The position numbers and the translations under genes are program-made. Below are positions 7,884 through 16,667 of a DNA stretch of 40,002 bases, in pieces; positions within the stretch are counted from its first letter, which is position 1, and each line of letters opens with the position of its first letter. This DNA comes from Hephaestia sp. MAHUQ-44 (GTDB lineage: Bacteria > Pseudomonadota > Alphaproteobacteria > Sphingomonadales > Sphingomonadaceae). The stretch is taken from the NCBI RefSeq assembly GCF_023806085.1, contig NZ_JAMSLX010000021.1, forward strand, positions 1 through 40,002. Reading direction: 5' to 3'. A model generated the notes under the pieces. The model had not been told where the DNA came from. It saw nothing but the letters and a program-made list of their open reading frames with translations, and made no database searches.

Positions 7884-8465
7884 ATGAGCAGTCCGCGCGC
7901 CAGCGGGGCGGCGCTGGACGCCGTCCGCGCGTGCGATCCACTGCCCCCGGAGGACCGGAAAGGCTGCGCCGCGCAGCCCTCGCTTGACGATCTGTATCGC
8001 GATGAGCGGCCCAGATTGTTCCGCCTTTTCCGGCGTCGGGTCGGTGCCGGTGAGGCGCAGGATCTGGTCCAGGAGGCGTTTGCCCGCTTCGCCGGGCGAA
8101 AAGCCCAGCCCGTGGAAGCGATCGCCGAACCTGAAGCCTATCTGACCCGGCTGGCCACCAACCTGCTGCGCGACCGGGCCAAGTTTGCCGTTCGCCGCGC
8201 CGCTGCCTATCATCAGTCTTTCAATGACGACGTCGCGGCGGGGCCCGATCCCGCCGATCAGCTCGAGCGTCGCGATCTGCTACGGCGCCTAGACGCCGCC
8301 GTTAAGCGACTGCGGCCAAGAACACGCGAGGTGTTTCTATTGCAGCGCGTCGAGGGGCTCACCTATGCCGAGATCGCGGGGAGGACTGGCATGAGCGTCA
8401 AGGCCGTCAAGAAGCAGATCGCGAAGGCGCTGTTCGACCTGCGTCGAGACCTCGGTAATCAGTGA
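7884..8465 (+). CDS. ECF sigma factor, FecI-like
   Basis: This 193-residue protein is a FecI-type extracytoplasmic-function sigma factor. Region 2 spans about residues 32-105 (Leu-Tyr-Arg-Asp-Glu-Arg-Pro-Arg-Leu-Phe, then Ala-Gln-Asp-Leu-Val-Gln-Glu-Ala-Phe). Region 4 spans about residues 135-190 (Leu-Arg-Pro-Arg-Thr-Arg-Glu-Val-Phe, then Tyr-Ala-Glu-Ile-Ala with the HTH Ser-Val-Lys-Ala-Val-Lys-Lys-Gln-Ile). In the Fec paradigm it is held by FecR and released when the outer-membrane receptor binds its ligand. Here the downstream genes are fecR, a TonB receptor with a signalling domain and a lasso isopeptidase, so the ligand is probably a lasso peptide. Its stop overlaps the fecR start, indicating translational coupling. 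Confidence 0.93.
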   Translation: MSSPRASGAALDAVRACDPLPPEDRKGCAAQPSLDDLYRDERPRLFRLFRRRVGAGEAQDLVQEAFARFAGRKAQPVEAIAEPEAYLTRLATNLLRDRAKFAVRRAAAYHQSFNDDVAAGPDPADQLERRDLLRRLDAAVKRLRPRTREVFLLQRVEGLTYAEIAGRTGMSVKAVKKQIAKALFDLRRDLGNQ

Positions 8466-9430
8466 TGCCGTGGCGGATTTGGGAAAGTCGCGCTGAGCGG
8501 ATCGATCGTCAGGCCGCGGCGTGGGCGGTCGAAATGGAATCGCCCCAATCGGAGCGCCAGGTCCAAGATTTTGAAGCCTGGCTCCGCAAGAGCCCTGCTC
8601 ATCTGCGCGCCTATCAGGAAACCGCTGGTGTCGCGACGCTGAGCGAGGACCTGCGCCTTGGGGCGCAGGAGGTCTCTGAACCGGAGCGCGGTACAGCTGG
8701 GCGGCATCGCTCGCTACTGGCGTTCGCTGCGGCGCTTATACTCGCGATCACTGGATCGTTTTGGTTCGCGCGCGACACCAGTCCGGCCTTCGCTGCTGTG
8801 TCCAATCACGGCGATGCGATCAGGCCCGTCGCGCTACGCGATGGGTCGCAGGTATTGCTCGACATCGGCACCGACCTGAAGATTGCGATCCCGCTCGACG
8901 AGCATCAGCTCAGCGTAGACCGTGGCCGCGCGCGCTTTGCGATACCGCAGTCACACGATCTTGAGATCGTGACATCGGAAGGCCGGGTGATCGCGTCGGG
9001 CGGTTTGATCGACGTTGCCGCGAGTCAGTCCGAGGTTCGCGTGCTCCTGTTGCGGGGTAAAGCGACCTTGGTCGTCTCAGCCGGCGCTAAGGAGCTCGAC
9101 CGGATCGACCTTCGGCTCGGTCAGGTCGTTCGTCTGCGTGACGGCAAGATCGCCGCGACGCCGCAGAGCGAAGCGGACGCTTCCTGGGTCGCCTCGCGGG
9201 TAAATTTCGCCGATGCGCCGCTGGCAACGGTGCTTGCCCAGGCCAATCGTTTCGGCCGGCCGCTACTCCGGGTCGCCGACAACGCGACCGGCAAGCTACG
9301 CGTCACCGGCGTGCTCGACCTGCGCGACACCCGCGCCCTCGCGCGCAAGCTTGCCGCGGCGCTCGACCTGCGGGTTGTCGAGACCGGAGAGACCCTGGTG
9401 CTCGCTCCCGCCGACCAAGCTCCCCGGTAG
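8465..9430 (+). CDS. FecR-like anti-sigma / transmembrane signal relay
   Basis: The N-terminal cytoplasmic DUF4880-type domain (about residues 10-60) contains Ala-Ala-Ala-Trp-Ala-Val-Glu and a Phe-Glu-Ala-Trp-Leu motif followed by His-Leu-Arg-Ala-Tyr. A single transmembrane helix follows near residues 84-101. The periplasmic FecR domain (about residues 118-215) and a C-terminal STN-like segment complete it, ending in Leu-Val-Leu-Ala-Pro. FecR proteins carry a ligand signal from the TonB receptor's N-terminal domain to the sigma factor. The fecI stop overlaps the ATG at 8465 as TGATG; a GTG at 8462 is an alternative. The length of about 321 residues is typical. It is probably the regulator linking lasso peptide sensing to transcription. 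Confidence 0.92.
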   Translation: MPWRIWESRAERIDRQAAAWAVEMESPQSERQVQDFEAWLRKSPAHLRAYQETAGVATLSEDLRLGAQEVSEPERGTAGRHRSLLAFAAALILAITGSFWFARDTSPAFAAVSNHGDAIRPVALRDGSQVLLDIGTDLKIAIPLDEHQLSVDRGRARFAIPQSHDLEIVTSEGRVIASGGLIDVAASQSEVRVLLLRGKATLVVSAGAKELDRIDLRLGQVVRLRDGKIAATPQSEADASWVASRVNFADAPLATVLAQANRFGRPLLRVADNATGKLRVTGVLDLRDTRALARKLAAALDLRVVETGETLVLAPADQAPR

Positions 9431-9503
9431 GGGGCCATTTCCGGGCTCGTGTCGTCAAGCCCCTCGAAGCCAGCCGAACAACGGCAAGGCGGGGAGGAAG
9501 CAT

Positions 9504-12077
9504 ATGAGAGCGACACGACATTTTTACACGGGAGCCCTCGCACTGGCCTTGGCGGCCCTCTGCCAGGCGCCGGCTGCGGCGCAGACGATGCAGCGCTACG
9601 ATCTGCCAGCGCAGGATCTGGGCCTCGCGCTTCAGACCTTCGGGAAGGTCGCCGGGCGCGAGGTGGTGGTCGCCGGCAGCCTTGTCGCCGGCAAGCGCAG
9701 CAACGCGGCGGTCGGTATCTATACGGCGGAGCAGGCGCTCGCGATCCTGCTCGCCCGGACCGGTCTGCATGCCGAGCTAGTCGACGGCGCGTTCGTCATC
9801 CGTGCCGAAGCGGACGACATCGTCGCGGATGCCTCGAACGGTGGTGGCGCGTCGGCTATCACCGTGACGGGCAGCCGCATTCGCGGAGCTGAGATCGCAT
9901 CGCCGGTGATCACCGTGTCGCGTGAGGACGCGCGCAAAGCGGGTCAGGCAACGCTTGGCGACATCGTGCGGAGCATTCCGCAGAGCTTCGGCGGCGGCCA
10001 GAATCCCGAGGTTGGCCTCAACGTACCCTATGCGAGCGGAAGCAATGTCGGCGGGGGCTCGTCGCTCAACCTTCGGGGACTCGGCAGCGACGCCACCCTC
10101 ACGCTGCTCAATGGGCATCGACTGTCGTACAGCGGATCGCGCCAGAGCATTGACGTATCGACGATCCCGCTGGGTGTGGTCGACCGGATCGAGATCGTCC
10201 CCGATGGTGCGTCGGCGATCTACGGTTCGGACGCGATCGGCGGCGTCGCTAACATCATCCTGCGGCGCGACATGTCGGGGCTCGAGATGCGAGCCAGGAT
10301 CGGTGGCTCGACCGAAGGCGGCAACTTCAGCCAGCAATATGGGGTAACCGGCGGCGCGCGATGGACGGACGGCGGGTTCATCGCCGCCTACGAGTTCAAC
10401 CGCACCACCGCGATCGATTATGACGACCGCGATTACGCCGTTTCCCGTTCACCAGGGCTGCGCCTCCTTCCTTCCGCCCGCAGCCACAACGCGCTGCTCA
10501 GCGCGCACCAGACGCTGGCGAGCAGTCTCGAATTCTCGATCGACGGCCTCTACAACCGGCGTCGGACGCTGACTGTCTATTCCTATGATCCGAGCGGCGA
10601 TCTCGCCGTGGATCGGATCGACACCCTGTTCAAGGATCGCGCCTTCGCGATTGCGCCGGCGCTGTCGCTCGAACTCGCGAACAATTTCAACGTCACGCTT
10701 TCGGGATCATATGCCGAGGATCGCGTCGACTATCGCGCCGACGACATCCGGCCGACGGGGCGCACGACGCTCACGGCCGGGTGCTATTGCAATCGCGCCC
10801 GATCGGTCGAGCTGGCGGCGGATGGCGGCATTCTTCGCCTGCCCGGCGGCCTGGCCAAGGCCGCGATCGGCGCCGGGTATCGCAGCACGTATCTCAAGAA
10901 TGATCGCGGCGCGGGCTATGCCCTCAATTTCGCGCACACGCAGGATTCGGTCTACGCCTACGGCGAACTCAGCCTCCCGATCGTGGGCCCGGACAATGCA
11001 CGCCCCGGGATCGCGCGCCTCGATCTCAGCGCGGCCGCGCGCTACGAGGATTATGATGCGATCGGCGATATCGCGACGCCGAAGTTCGGTCTGATCTACT
11101 CGCCTGTTGATGCGGTCGATCTGAAAGCGAGTTGGGGCAAGTCGTTCCGGGCGCCGACGTTGTATCAGCAATATCAGCCGCCCTCGGTCACCGTCGTGCG
11201 CGCGGCGCCAAATTACGGGGACTTCCCCGTAGGAGCGACGTTGCTATTTCGTGGCGGCGGCCGGGCCGATCTGCGGCCGGAGCGGGCCACGACCTGGTCG
11301 GTGTCGGCAGCCTTTCACCCGCGGTCAATCGAGGGACTGTCGGTCGAGGCCGCGTATTTCTCGACGCGCTATGTCGATCGGACGGCGACGCCGATCACCT
11401 ATTCGCGGGAGGCGCTGAGCAATCCCATCTACGCCGATCTGATCACCCGCGCGCCCACCCTGGCGCAAGTCACCGACGTCGTCGACGCCGCGGCGCTCTT
11501 CTCGAATCCGAACGGCCTGGCGTTCGACCCGGCGACGGTCGTCGCGATCATCGACAACCGGAATCTGAACGTCGGTCGTCAATCCGTGCACGGCGTCGAT
11601 GGGTTGATCGGCTATCGGACCGACCTGGGTGCGTCGGGTGACAGCCTCTCGTTTTCCGGGAATGCGACCTATTTCGTGAGCCGGCGACAGCTTGCCATCG
11701 ACACGCCAACCGACCGGCTCGCGGGGACGATCTTCAATCCGTCGCACTGGCGCGGACGCGCGACCGCCAGTTGGAATCACGATGGCCTGACCGTGACGGG
11801 CGTCGCGAACTACACGGGCGCGCTCGTTGATCCGCGCACGAGTTCGGCCGTGTCGATTTCGCCGCAGGCGACCTTCGACCTGGCGCTCCATTACGTGCTG
11901 CCCGCCCCCGCAGGTTCCGCATTGCACGGCATCGACATCACGCTCGCGGCGCAGAACATCCTCGACCGACCGCCACCCGTTATCGCAACAACGCTCCCGA
12001 ACGAGACGCCGTACGATTCGACGAACTACTCGGCGATCGGGCGGTTCATCAGCCTGACGGTGGCGAAGGCATGGTGA
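9504..12077 (+). CDS. TonB-dependent receptor with STN signalling domain (lasso peptide uptake candidate)
   Basis: A signal peptide (Ala/Leu-rich, cleavage after Ala-Ala-Ala-Gln near residue 27) is followed by a secretin/TonB short N-terminal domain at about residues 30-105, the module that talks to FecR. A plug domain follows (Ile-Thr-Val-Thr-Gly-Ser-Arg-Ile, then Ser-Leu-Asn-Leu-Arg-Gly-Leu-Gly and a Val-Asp-Arg-Ile-Glu-Ile motif). A large beta-barrel then runs to residue 857. I chose the ATG at 9504 because GGGGAGGAAG lies 3 to 12 bases upstream. Clusters of the astexin/caulonodin type regularly contain such a receptor next to the isopeptidase, and it is thought to import the mature lasso peptide. 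Its stop overlaps the start of the isopeptidase by 7 bases. Confidence 0.93.
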   Translation: MRATRHFYTGALALALAALCQAPAAAQTMQRYDLPAQDLGLALQTFGKVAGREVVVAGSLVAGKRSNAAVGIYTAEQALAILLARTGLHAELVDGAFVIRAEADDIVADASNGGGASAITVTGSRIRGAEIASPVITVSREDARKAGQATLGDIVRSIPQSFGGGQNPEVGLNVPYASGSNVGGGSSLNLRGLGSDATLTLLNGHRLSYSGSRQSIDVSTIPLGVVDRIEIVPDGASAIYGSDAIGGVANIILRRDMSGLEMRARIGGSTEGGNFSQQYGVTGGARWTDGGFIAAYEFNRTTAIDYDDRDYAVSRSPGLRLLPSARSHNALLSAHQTLASSLEFSIDGLYNRRRTLTVYSYDPSGDLAVDRIDTLFKDRAFAIAPALSLELANNFNVTLSGSYAEDRVDYRADDIRPTGRTTLTAGCYCNRARSVELAADGGILRLPGGLAKAAIGAGYRSTYLKNDRGAGYALNFAHTQDSVYAYGELSLPIVGPDNARPGIARLDLSAAARYEDYDAIGDIATPKFGLIYSPVDAVDLKASWGKSFRAPTLYQQYQPPSVTVVRAAPNYGDFPVGATLLFRGGGRADLRPERATTWSVSAAFHPRSIEGLSVEAAYFSTRYVDRTATPITYSREALSNPIYADLITRAPTLAQVTDVVDAAALFSNPNGLAFDPATVVAIIDNRNLNVGRQSVHGVDGLIGYRTDLGASGDSLSFSGNATYFVSRRQLAIDTPTDRLAGTIFNPSHWRGRATASWNHDGLTVTGVANYTGALVDPRTSSAVSISPQATFDLALHYVLPAPAGSALHGIDITLAAQNILDRPPPVIATTLPNETPYDSTNYSAIGRFISLTVAKAW

Positions 12078-14209
12078 GCGCGTTCCTGGCTCGGCATCCG
12101 CTTTGCCTCACCGCAGCGACGCTCACCATCAATCTGGCCGCGCCGGCGACGGCGAAGGCGGATTGCGCCGACTGGCAGCCGACCAACAATGTCATTGCCG
12201 ATCGTGCGAGGCCGATCGCGGCGGCGGATATGATCGAGCTCGCCAATTTCGGCGGGCCCGACAGCGAACCGTCGGGCGGCGCGCCGCTCGCCTTGTCTCC
12301 CGATGGCATACGGGTCGCGTTCGTCCTGCAGCGCGCTGACCTCGACACGAATGGCTATTGTCAGGCGCTGGTCGTGGTGGACCTCAGCGGCGAGGAAAGG
12401 CCGCGCGTCCTCGATCGGGGCGGCGACTTTATCTTCAACGAATTCCCCTTCCGCGGCATTGCCGTCAAGGTCGGCGCCGCGAAGGTCAACACGCCCGCCT
12501 GGTCCGCTGACGGACGGTCGATCGGCTATTTCCGTCGCGACCGGGACAGTACCCAGGTTTGGGTCGCCAGGCTTGACGGATCGCCGGCACGGCAGGTCAC
12601 CCATGCGCCCGTCGACGTCGAAGATTGGCGTTGGGAAGAGGATGGCCATGCGCTTCGCTATCGAACCTCCCCCGGGCGGGTCGATGCCGAACGGGCGATC
12701 GAGCAAGAGGGCCTTCAGGGCTGGCATTACGACGCTCGGTTTGAACCGATGTATGGCATTCGGCCGCAAACCCCGGCCCCGCAACCCGCGCGATGGACGT
12801 CCGTCAATGTGACGACCGGCGCCGCAACGCCGGTCAGCGATGACACGGAAAATTCGCCCGGCGATGAGGCCAGGCCGGTCGGCCGGGACGCGACAAACCC
12901 GCGAGGCGATACGGCAACGCTCGAGCCAAACAGCGCATCGCCGCTTGCCCGGCAGCGGCTGGTCGTCTCCGATCGGCGCGGGGAGCCCTATCGGTGCGGC
13001 GATGTCTGTGACAGCGGGTTATCGAGCGTCTGGTGGGAGCCGTCAGGCGGCGCCCTCACGTTCATCAAACATGAGGGTTGGCATGACCGCTTCACCGCGA
13101 TCTACCGCTGGGTTCCAGGCAGCGGCGCGCCGTCGCGGATCCTGCAGACAGATGATGTCATCGACGGCTGTCTGCCAGCCGAGAGGCGGCTGGTCTGTAC
13201 GCGCGAAGGAGCGATGCAGTCGCCTCGATTGGTGGTCATCGACCGTATCGATGGGTCGCAACAGATCCTGTTCGATCCGAATCCCGGATTTGGTCTCCTG
13301 GACAAGGGCAGGGTCACGCGCCTCGAATGGCGCAACGATATCGGCCGCGAGGTCTATGGCGACCTCGTCGTGCCGTCAGGCTATCGGGGCGATCGCAAGC
13401 TGTCGACGGTGATCGTTCAGTATCGGTCGCGGGGCTTGCCGCGCGGCGGCACGGGCAACGAATACCCCATCTTTCTACTGGCGCAGCAGGGGTTTGCGGT
13501 GCTCAGCATTCAGTCTCCCCGCTGGGTCGCCGAGTCCGACCCAACCATCCGGAGCAATGAGGACGTCGCGCGCGCCGATACCAAGAACTGGGCAGAACGA
13601 AACAACACGTTGTCGGCGGTGGAGAGCGGCGTCCGGCTCCTGATCGAGCGCGGCGTGGCAGACCCTGCGCGGATTGGCATCACCGGATTGAGCGATGGCG
13701 CATCGACGGTCCGCTACGCGCTCATCAACTCCGACCTCTTCGCCGCTGCGGCAGTGAGCACGTGTTGCGTCGACGAATCATCGGACACGCTCGTGGGTCC
13801 GGCCTGGGCCGACTTCAGCGAACGTATCGGATACCCGCCGGCCTATCCGATCGATGTCGATTTCTGGCGTCATTATTCGCTGGTCCTCAACGCCGCGCGT
13901 ATCGACACGCCGCTCCTGCTACAGCTTGCCGACGAGGAGACATTGTACGGCCTGCCGACCTACACCGCGCTCAAGGCCTATGATCAGCCGGTCGATCTCT
14001 ATGTTTTTCCGGACGAACATCATATCAAATGGCAGCCCAACCATCGCGCCGCCGTCTTCGAGCGCAGTATCGACTGGTTCTCGTTCTGGCTTCAGGGTCG
14101 CGAGGATCCAGCACCGGCCAAGAGCGAGCAATATCAGCGGTGGCGGGCGCTTCGGGCCGCGCGTGGGCACACCAAAGCGCAGACCGGATCGCGCGCGTTA
14201 CAGCCATGA
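12071..14209 (+). CDS. Lasso peptide isopeptidase (S9 prolyl-oligopeptidase-like, AtxE-type)
   Basis: A cleavable signal sequence (to about residue 30, Ala-Lys-Ala) precedes a beta-propeller-like N-terminal region and a C-terminal alpha/beta-hydrolase domain. The nucleophile elbow is Gly-Leu-Ser541-Asp-Gly. Asp621 in Leu-Ala-Asp-Glu-Glu and His650 or His651 in Asp-Glu-His-His-Ile-Lys complete the triad. Family members next to lasso clusters (AtxE1/AtxE2 of the astexins) cut the isopeptide bond that closes the macrolactam ring and so linearise the folded peptide. The length of 712 residues is close to those enzymes. The gene overlaps the receptor upstream, and its last 12 bases overlap the end of the convergent cyclase gene. 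Ordinary S9 peptidase activity is the alternative, but the context strongly favours isopeptidase. Confidence 0.9.
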   Translation: MVSAFLARHPLCLTAATLTINLAAPATAKADCADWQPTNNVIADRARPIAAADMIELANFGGPDSEPSGGAPLALSPDGIRVAFVLQRADLDTNGYCQALVVVDLSGEERPRVLDRGGDFIFNEFPFRGIAVKVGAAKVNTPAWSADGRSIGYFRRDRDSTQVWVARLDGSPARQVTHAPVDVEDWRWEEDGHALRYRTSPGRVDAERAIEQEGLQGWHYDARFEPMYGIRPQTPAPQPARWTSVNVTTGAATPVSDDTENSPGDEARPVGRDATNPRGDTATLEPNSASPLARQRLVVSDRRGEPYRCGDVCDSGLSSVWWEPSGGALTFIKHEGWHDRFTAIYRWVPGSGAPSRILQTDDVIDGCLPAERRLVCTREGAMQSPRLVVIDRIDGSQQILFDPNPGFGLLDKGRVTRLEWRNDIGREVYGDLVVPSGYRGDRKLSTVIVQYRSRGLPRGGTGNEYPIFLLAQQGFAVLSIQSPRWVAESDPTIRSNEDVARADTKNWAERNNTLSAVESGVRLLIERGVADPARIGITGLSDGASTVRYALINSDLFAAAAVSTCCVDESSDTLVGPAWADFSERIGYPPAYPIDVDFWRHYSLVLNAARIDTPLLLQLADEETLYGLPTYTALKAYDQPVDLYVFPDEHHIKWQPNHRAAVFERSIDWFSFWLQGREDPAPAKSEQYQRWRALRAARGHTKAQTGSRALQP

Positions 14210-15940
14210 TTGGAGCCATGCCTCGACATCGGCGAACTGCAGGATGCGGCCATATTGTCTGTCTCTCGTGGGTCCGCGACGCGCGAGCTCGCGCGCCACA
14301 GCATCGCGATCGATCAAGCCGCTGGCGGCAAGTCGCCCCTCCAGCACGAAGTCGCGAAGAAGATCGCGGTTCGCTTCATAGAGGTCGACCGTGAAGCTGT
14401 CGGGCGCGCCCTTCGATCGGCGCCATGCGATCGCGTTGGGAAGCATGTCGGCAAAGGCATGCCGTCCGACCGCCCGGTTATGACCGCGGTCGACCCAATA
14501 CCAACTTGGGATCGCGAGACAGGCTTCGACGATCGGTTGGGCCATTAGTACCGCGATCGATGGCAGTGGCGCACGAGCGTCGGGGCTCTGGACGATGCCG
14601 ATCGCCCGCAGGATGTTCGCGATATGCGTCGCCGATCCCGGCAATGCGCCCGGCGGAGAGTCGAGCCAGGGGTGGCGGACAGCCTCGTCCGCACGCGCGT
14701 TGCCGTCATCTGACAGAAGCTCGCATGACGGCTGCCAGCGATAGGCGGGTCCCCGGCGTGCAAGCCGTGTGATGGCCTGCCCGATGACGGCCGCATGGGT
14801 CGCATGGGCGAGTGTCGCGATACTGGCGGTGGTTCGCCACAGACGTGGTCCGATATGGCCTCGCCGGATGAGGTCGGTGACCGGTGCGGCGGATTGCACC
14901 GACGCGAAGACGTTGTCGCCGCCGCCGCCATGCAGGATCGCCGATGCGCCGGTCGCTGCGGCAAGCGCCTCTGCCGCTGCGCTCGTGGCTTGGGTGAAAC
15001 TTCGCTCAGACGGATAGGGCAAGCCGGCGGCGCGTGACCGGGTGACGTCGACCGCGCCCAGGTCCCGGTAGATTTCATGGAGCGGCAGCGACAAATGCGT
15101 GGCGGTGGCGGACGCGTAGCTACGTTCGTCACCCGACAGGTCGCGCGTGACCATGGTGAGTCCGGTCGCCGCGCATTGCCAGCGGGCGAGCGCGGCGGCG
15201 ATGATCGACGAATCGAGACCGCCGGAGAGCAGCAGCACGGAATGGGCGTGCGGGGAGACGCGCGCCGCGACGCTGAGGCAGATCGTCCTGCGCAACGTCT
15301 CCGCCGCTTCGCCGGGATCGAGCGCCGACTGCCTGTCTGGCACATAGCGCCACGGGGACCACATCGCTGTCGCATCGGCGTCACCGATGGACAGGCGTTC
15401 GCCCCCGCCGACTTCGATGATGCCCGACAGGCATGTCCGTGGTTGGCGTAGTTCTCGCGTGATCAGCGCATCGGCAACCGCCGTCCAGTCGATCGACGGT
15501 CGATAGCCCGCAAATCGCGTGAGCAAGTCGATGTCGGAGGCAATGAAGGTGCCACCCGCGCCCCCCAGGCGATAGCATGCCAGGTCGCCAATCGGCGCGC
15601 GGAGCACATCGACGCTCCCAAGCCCGGCGAGGATCGCGACATAGCTGCCCCAGAATTGGTCGATGAGATGCGCGCCGCGGCTCCGTTGAATGGCGTTGAT
15701 ATCCGGCGGCGGCAGGTCGATAGTCGGTCTGCTGGTACCGCGATGAAAGAGATCGCCCACGATCGCGCCAGTTTCCCCAAGCGTAACGACTGGACGTTCG
15801 GCGAACAGCAGGCAGGCGGAATTTTCGAGGCGTACCTGCATCCTGGGCAAGCCGCATACACTGGCGATCAGCGCCTCGCGCCAGCGGTCATACGCGGCCG
15901 CGTCATCTGGGAAGAAAGCCAGATAGCGACGCCCGCTCAC
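14198..15940 (-). CDS. Lasso peptide cyclase (asparagine-synthetase-like C protein)
   Basis: This 580-residue protein resembles asparagine synthetase B. It has an N-terminal Ntn-like region and a C-terminal ATP-pyrophosphatase domain with Ser-Gly-Gly-Leu-Asp-Ser-Ser at residues 239-245. The residue after Met is Ser, not the Cys2 used for glutamine hydrolysis, so the glutaminase half should be inactive, as in known lasso cyclases. The enzyme activates the Asp/Glu side chain of the core with ATP and joins it to the freed Gly1 amine. It follows the B protein with a 4-base overlap (start 15940, B stop 15937), a translational-coupling pattern. The family, gene order and opposing isopeptidase are the same as in caulonodin/astexin clusters. 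Confidence 0.93.
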   Translation of the reverse strand: MSGRRYLAFFPDDAAAYDRWREALIASVCGLPRMQVRLENSACLLFAERPVVTLGETGAIVGDLFHRGTSRPTIDLPPPDINAIQRSRGAHLIDQFWGSYVAILAGLGSVDVLRAPIGDLACYRLGGAGGTFIASDIDLLTRFAGYRPSIDWTAVADALITRELRQPRTCLSGIIEVGGGERLSIGDADATAMWSPWRYVPDRQSALDPGEAAETLRRTICLSVAARVSPHAHSVLLLSGGLDSSIIAAALARWQCAATGLTMVTRDLSGDERSYASATATHLSLPLHEIYRDLGAVDVTRSRAAGLPYPSERSFTQATSAAAEALAAATGASAILHGGGGDNVFASVQSAAPVTDLIRRGHIGPRLWRTTASIATLAHATHAAVIGQAITRLARRGPAYRWQPSCELLSDDGNARADEAVRHPWLDSPPGALPGSATHIANILRAIGIVQSPDARAPLPSIAVLMAQPIVEACLAIPSWYWVDRGHNRAVGRHAFADMLPNAIAWRRSKGAPDSFTVDLYEANRDLLRDFVLEGRLAASGLIDRDAVARELARRGPTRDRQYGRILQFADVEAWLQSWL

Positions 15941-16608
15941 AACGCGAGGATCGGTGTATAAGGCTGAACCGCGTCAAGTCGGTCGCTCAGCACCGTGCCC
16001 TCCGATTGCACCCAGGCATGCGCTTCGAAGGGGCGCAGTTTGACGCCGATCAGCATGTCCACCGGCAGGCGATGCTGCAGCGCGCGGTGCGCAAGCGCAA
16101 AGGACAAGGGCAGGCATTGATCGAGCGCATCCACCAGCCGGGCGGCGGCTTGGAACGCGGTTGCCAGGCGCAGGGCGGTGTCGATCGTGGCCGAGCGTTC
16201 GGCGGTAGCGAGCCTCGCTTTGGCGAGACGGAAGCGGCGAACCATCTGTGCGAGAGACGTGTGCCGCAGCATTGCCTTGGCCCGGCGGAGGCGCATGGCG
16301 GCGTGGAGCGTCGCGAGGAGCGGAGGCGACGGCAGATCGTCGCGGTCGAGGATCGACGACATAGTGGCGGGTGCCGCACAGCATGCCGGCCGGGGGGCGT
16401 CGGCCGTGGCGATCAAGATGTCGGCTGCCGCCATCGCCGTCAAATGCGAGACGTCCTGATCGTCGAGGGACTCTCCGGCGATCAAGCGCGTCATCGACAA
16501 GTCGCTGGCGGCGCCAAACGCAAAGTAGCGATCGTTGCGAACGTCCAGAAAAATGCGCTGTCCGCCAGGGTCGCAAAAGCTGATATCGGGGGCGAGCCTA
16601 TAGCCCAT
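15937..16608 (-). CDS. Lasso B protein: fused leader-recognition and cysteine protease
   Basis: This 223-residue protein removes the leader peptide before ring closure. The N-terminal part (about residues 1-85) fits the PqqD-like recognition element (RRE), with the motif Asp-Val-Arg-Asn-Asp-Arg-Tyr-Phe-Ala-Phe. The C-terminal half is a transglutaminase-like protease with Cys165 in Asp-Gln-Cys-Leu-Pro-Leu-Ser, His197 in Glu-Ala-His-Ala-Trp-Val and Asp209 as the triad. Proteobacterial clusters typically fuse these parts, whereas actinobacterial ones split them into B1 and B2. I chose the ATG at 16608, because the open frame upstream runs through the hairpin and precursor region and matches nothing. 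It lies 55 bases after the precursor stop. Confidence 0.92.
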   Translation of the reverse strand: MGYRLAPDISFCDPGGQRIFLDVRNDRYFAFGAASDLSMTRLIAGESLDDQDVSHLTAMAAADILIATADAPRPACCAAPATMSSILDRDDLPSPPLLATLHAAMRLRRAKAMLRHTSLAQMVRRFRLAKARLATAERSATIDTALRLATAFQAAARLVDALDQCLPLSFALAHRALQHRLPVDMLIGVKLRPFEAHAWVQSEGTVLSDRLDAVQPYTPILAL

Positions 16609-16620
16609 CGCGGGTAAGCA

Positions 16621-16667
16621 CTGACGGTGGCGCGCGGCGGCGTCGCCGCCGCGCGCGTCGCCGTCAG
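16621..16667 (-). promoter_or_regulatory. Long hairpin between lasso precursor and B genes
   Basis: Bases 16621-16627 pair with 16661-16667, and 16630-16641 pair with 16645-16656, leaving a 3-base loop and a small internal loop. This is about 19 base pairs, nearly all G-C. The structure covers the stop codon of the precursor (16664-16666) and ends 12 bases before the B start codon. In the mRNA it could act as a partial terminator or as a 3' stabiliser, so that precursor message exceeds enzyme message. There is no poly-T tail, which argues against a full terminator. Confidence 0.7.

Noticed and set aside
7705..7887. 60-codon frame overlapping the fecI start
   Set aside because: No convincing start signal or recognisable motif. 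It could be a leader peptide, but nothing supports it beyond the overlap.
15290..15305. Partial match to the tRNA-Ser 3' end as possible attR
   Set aside because: Only about ten bases match, and the site lies inside the conserved cyclase coding sequence.
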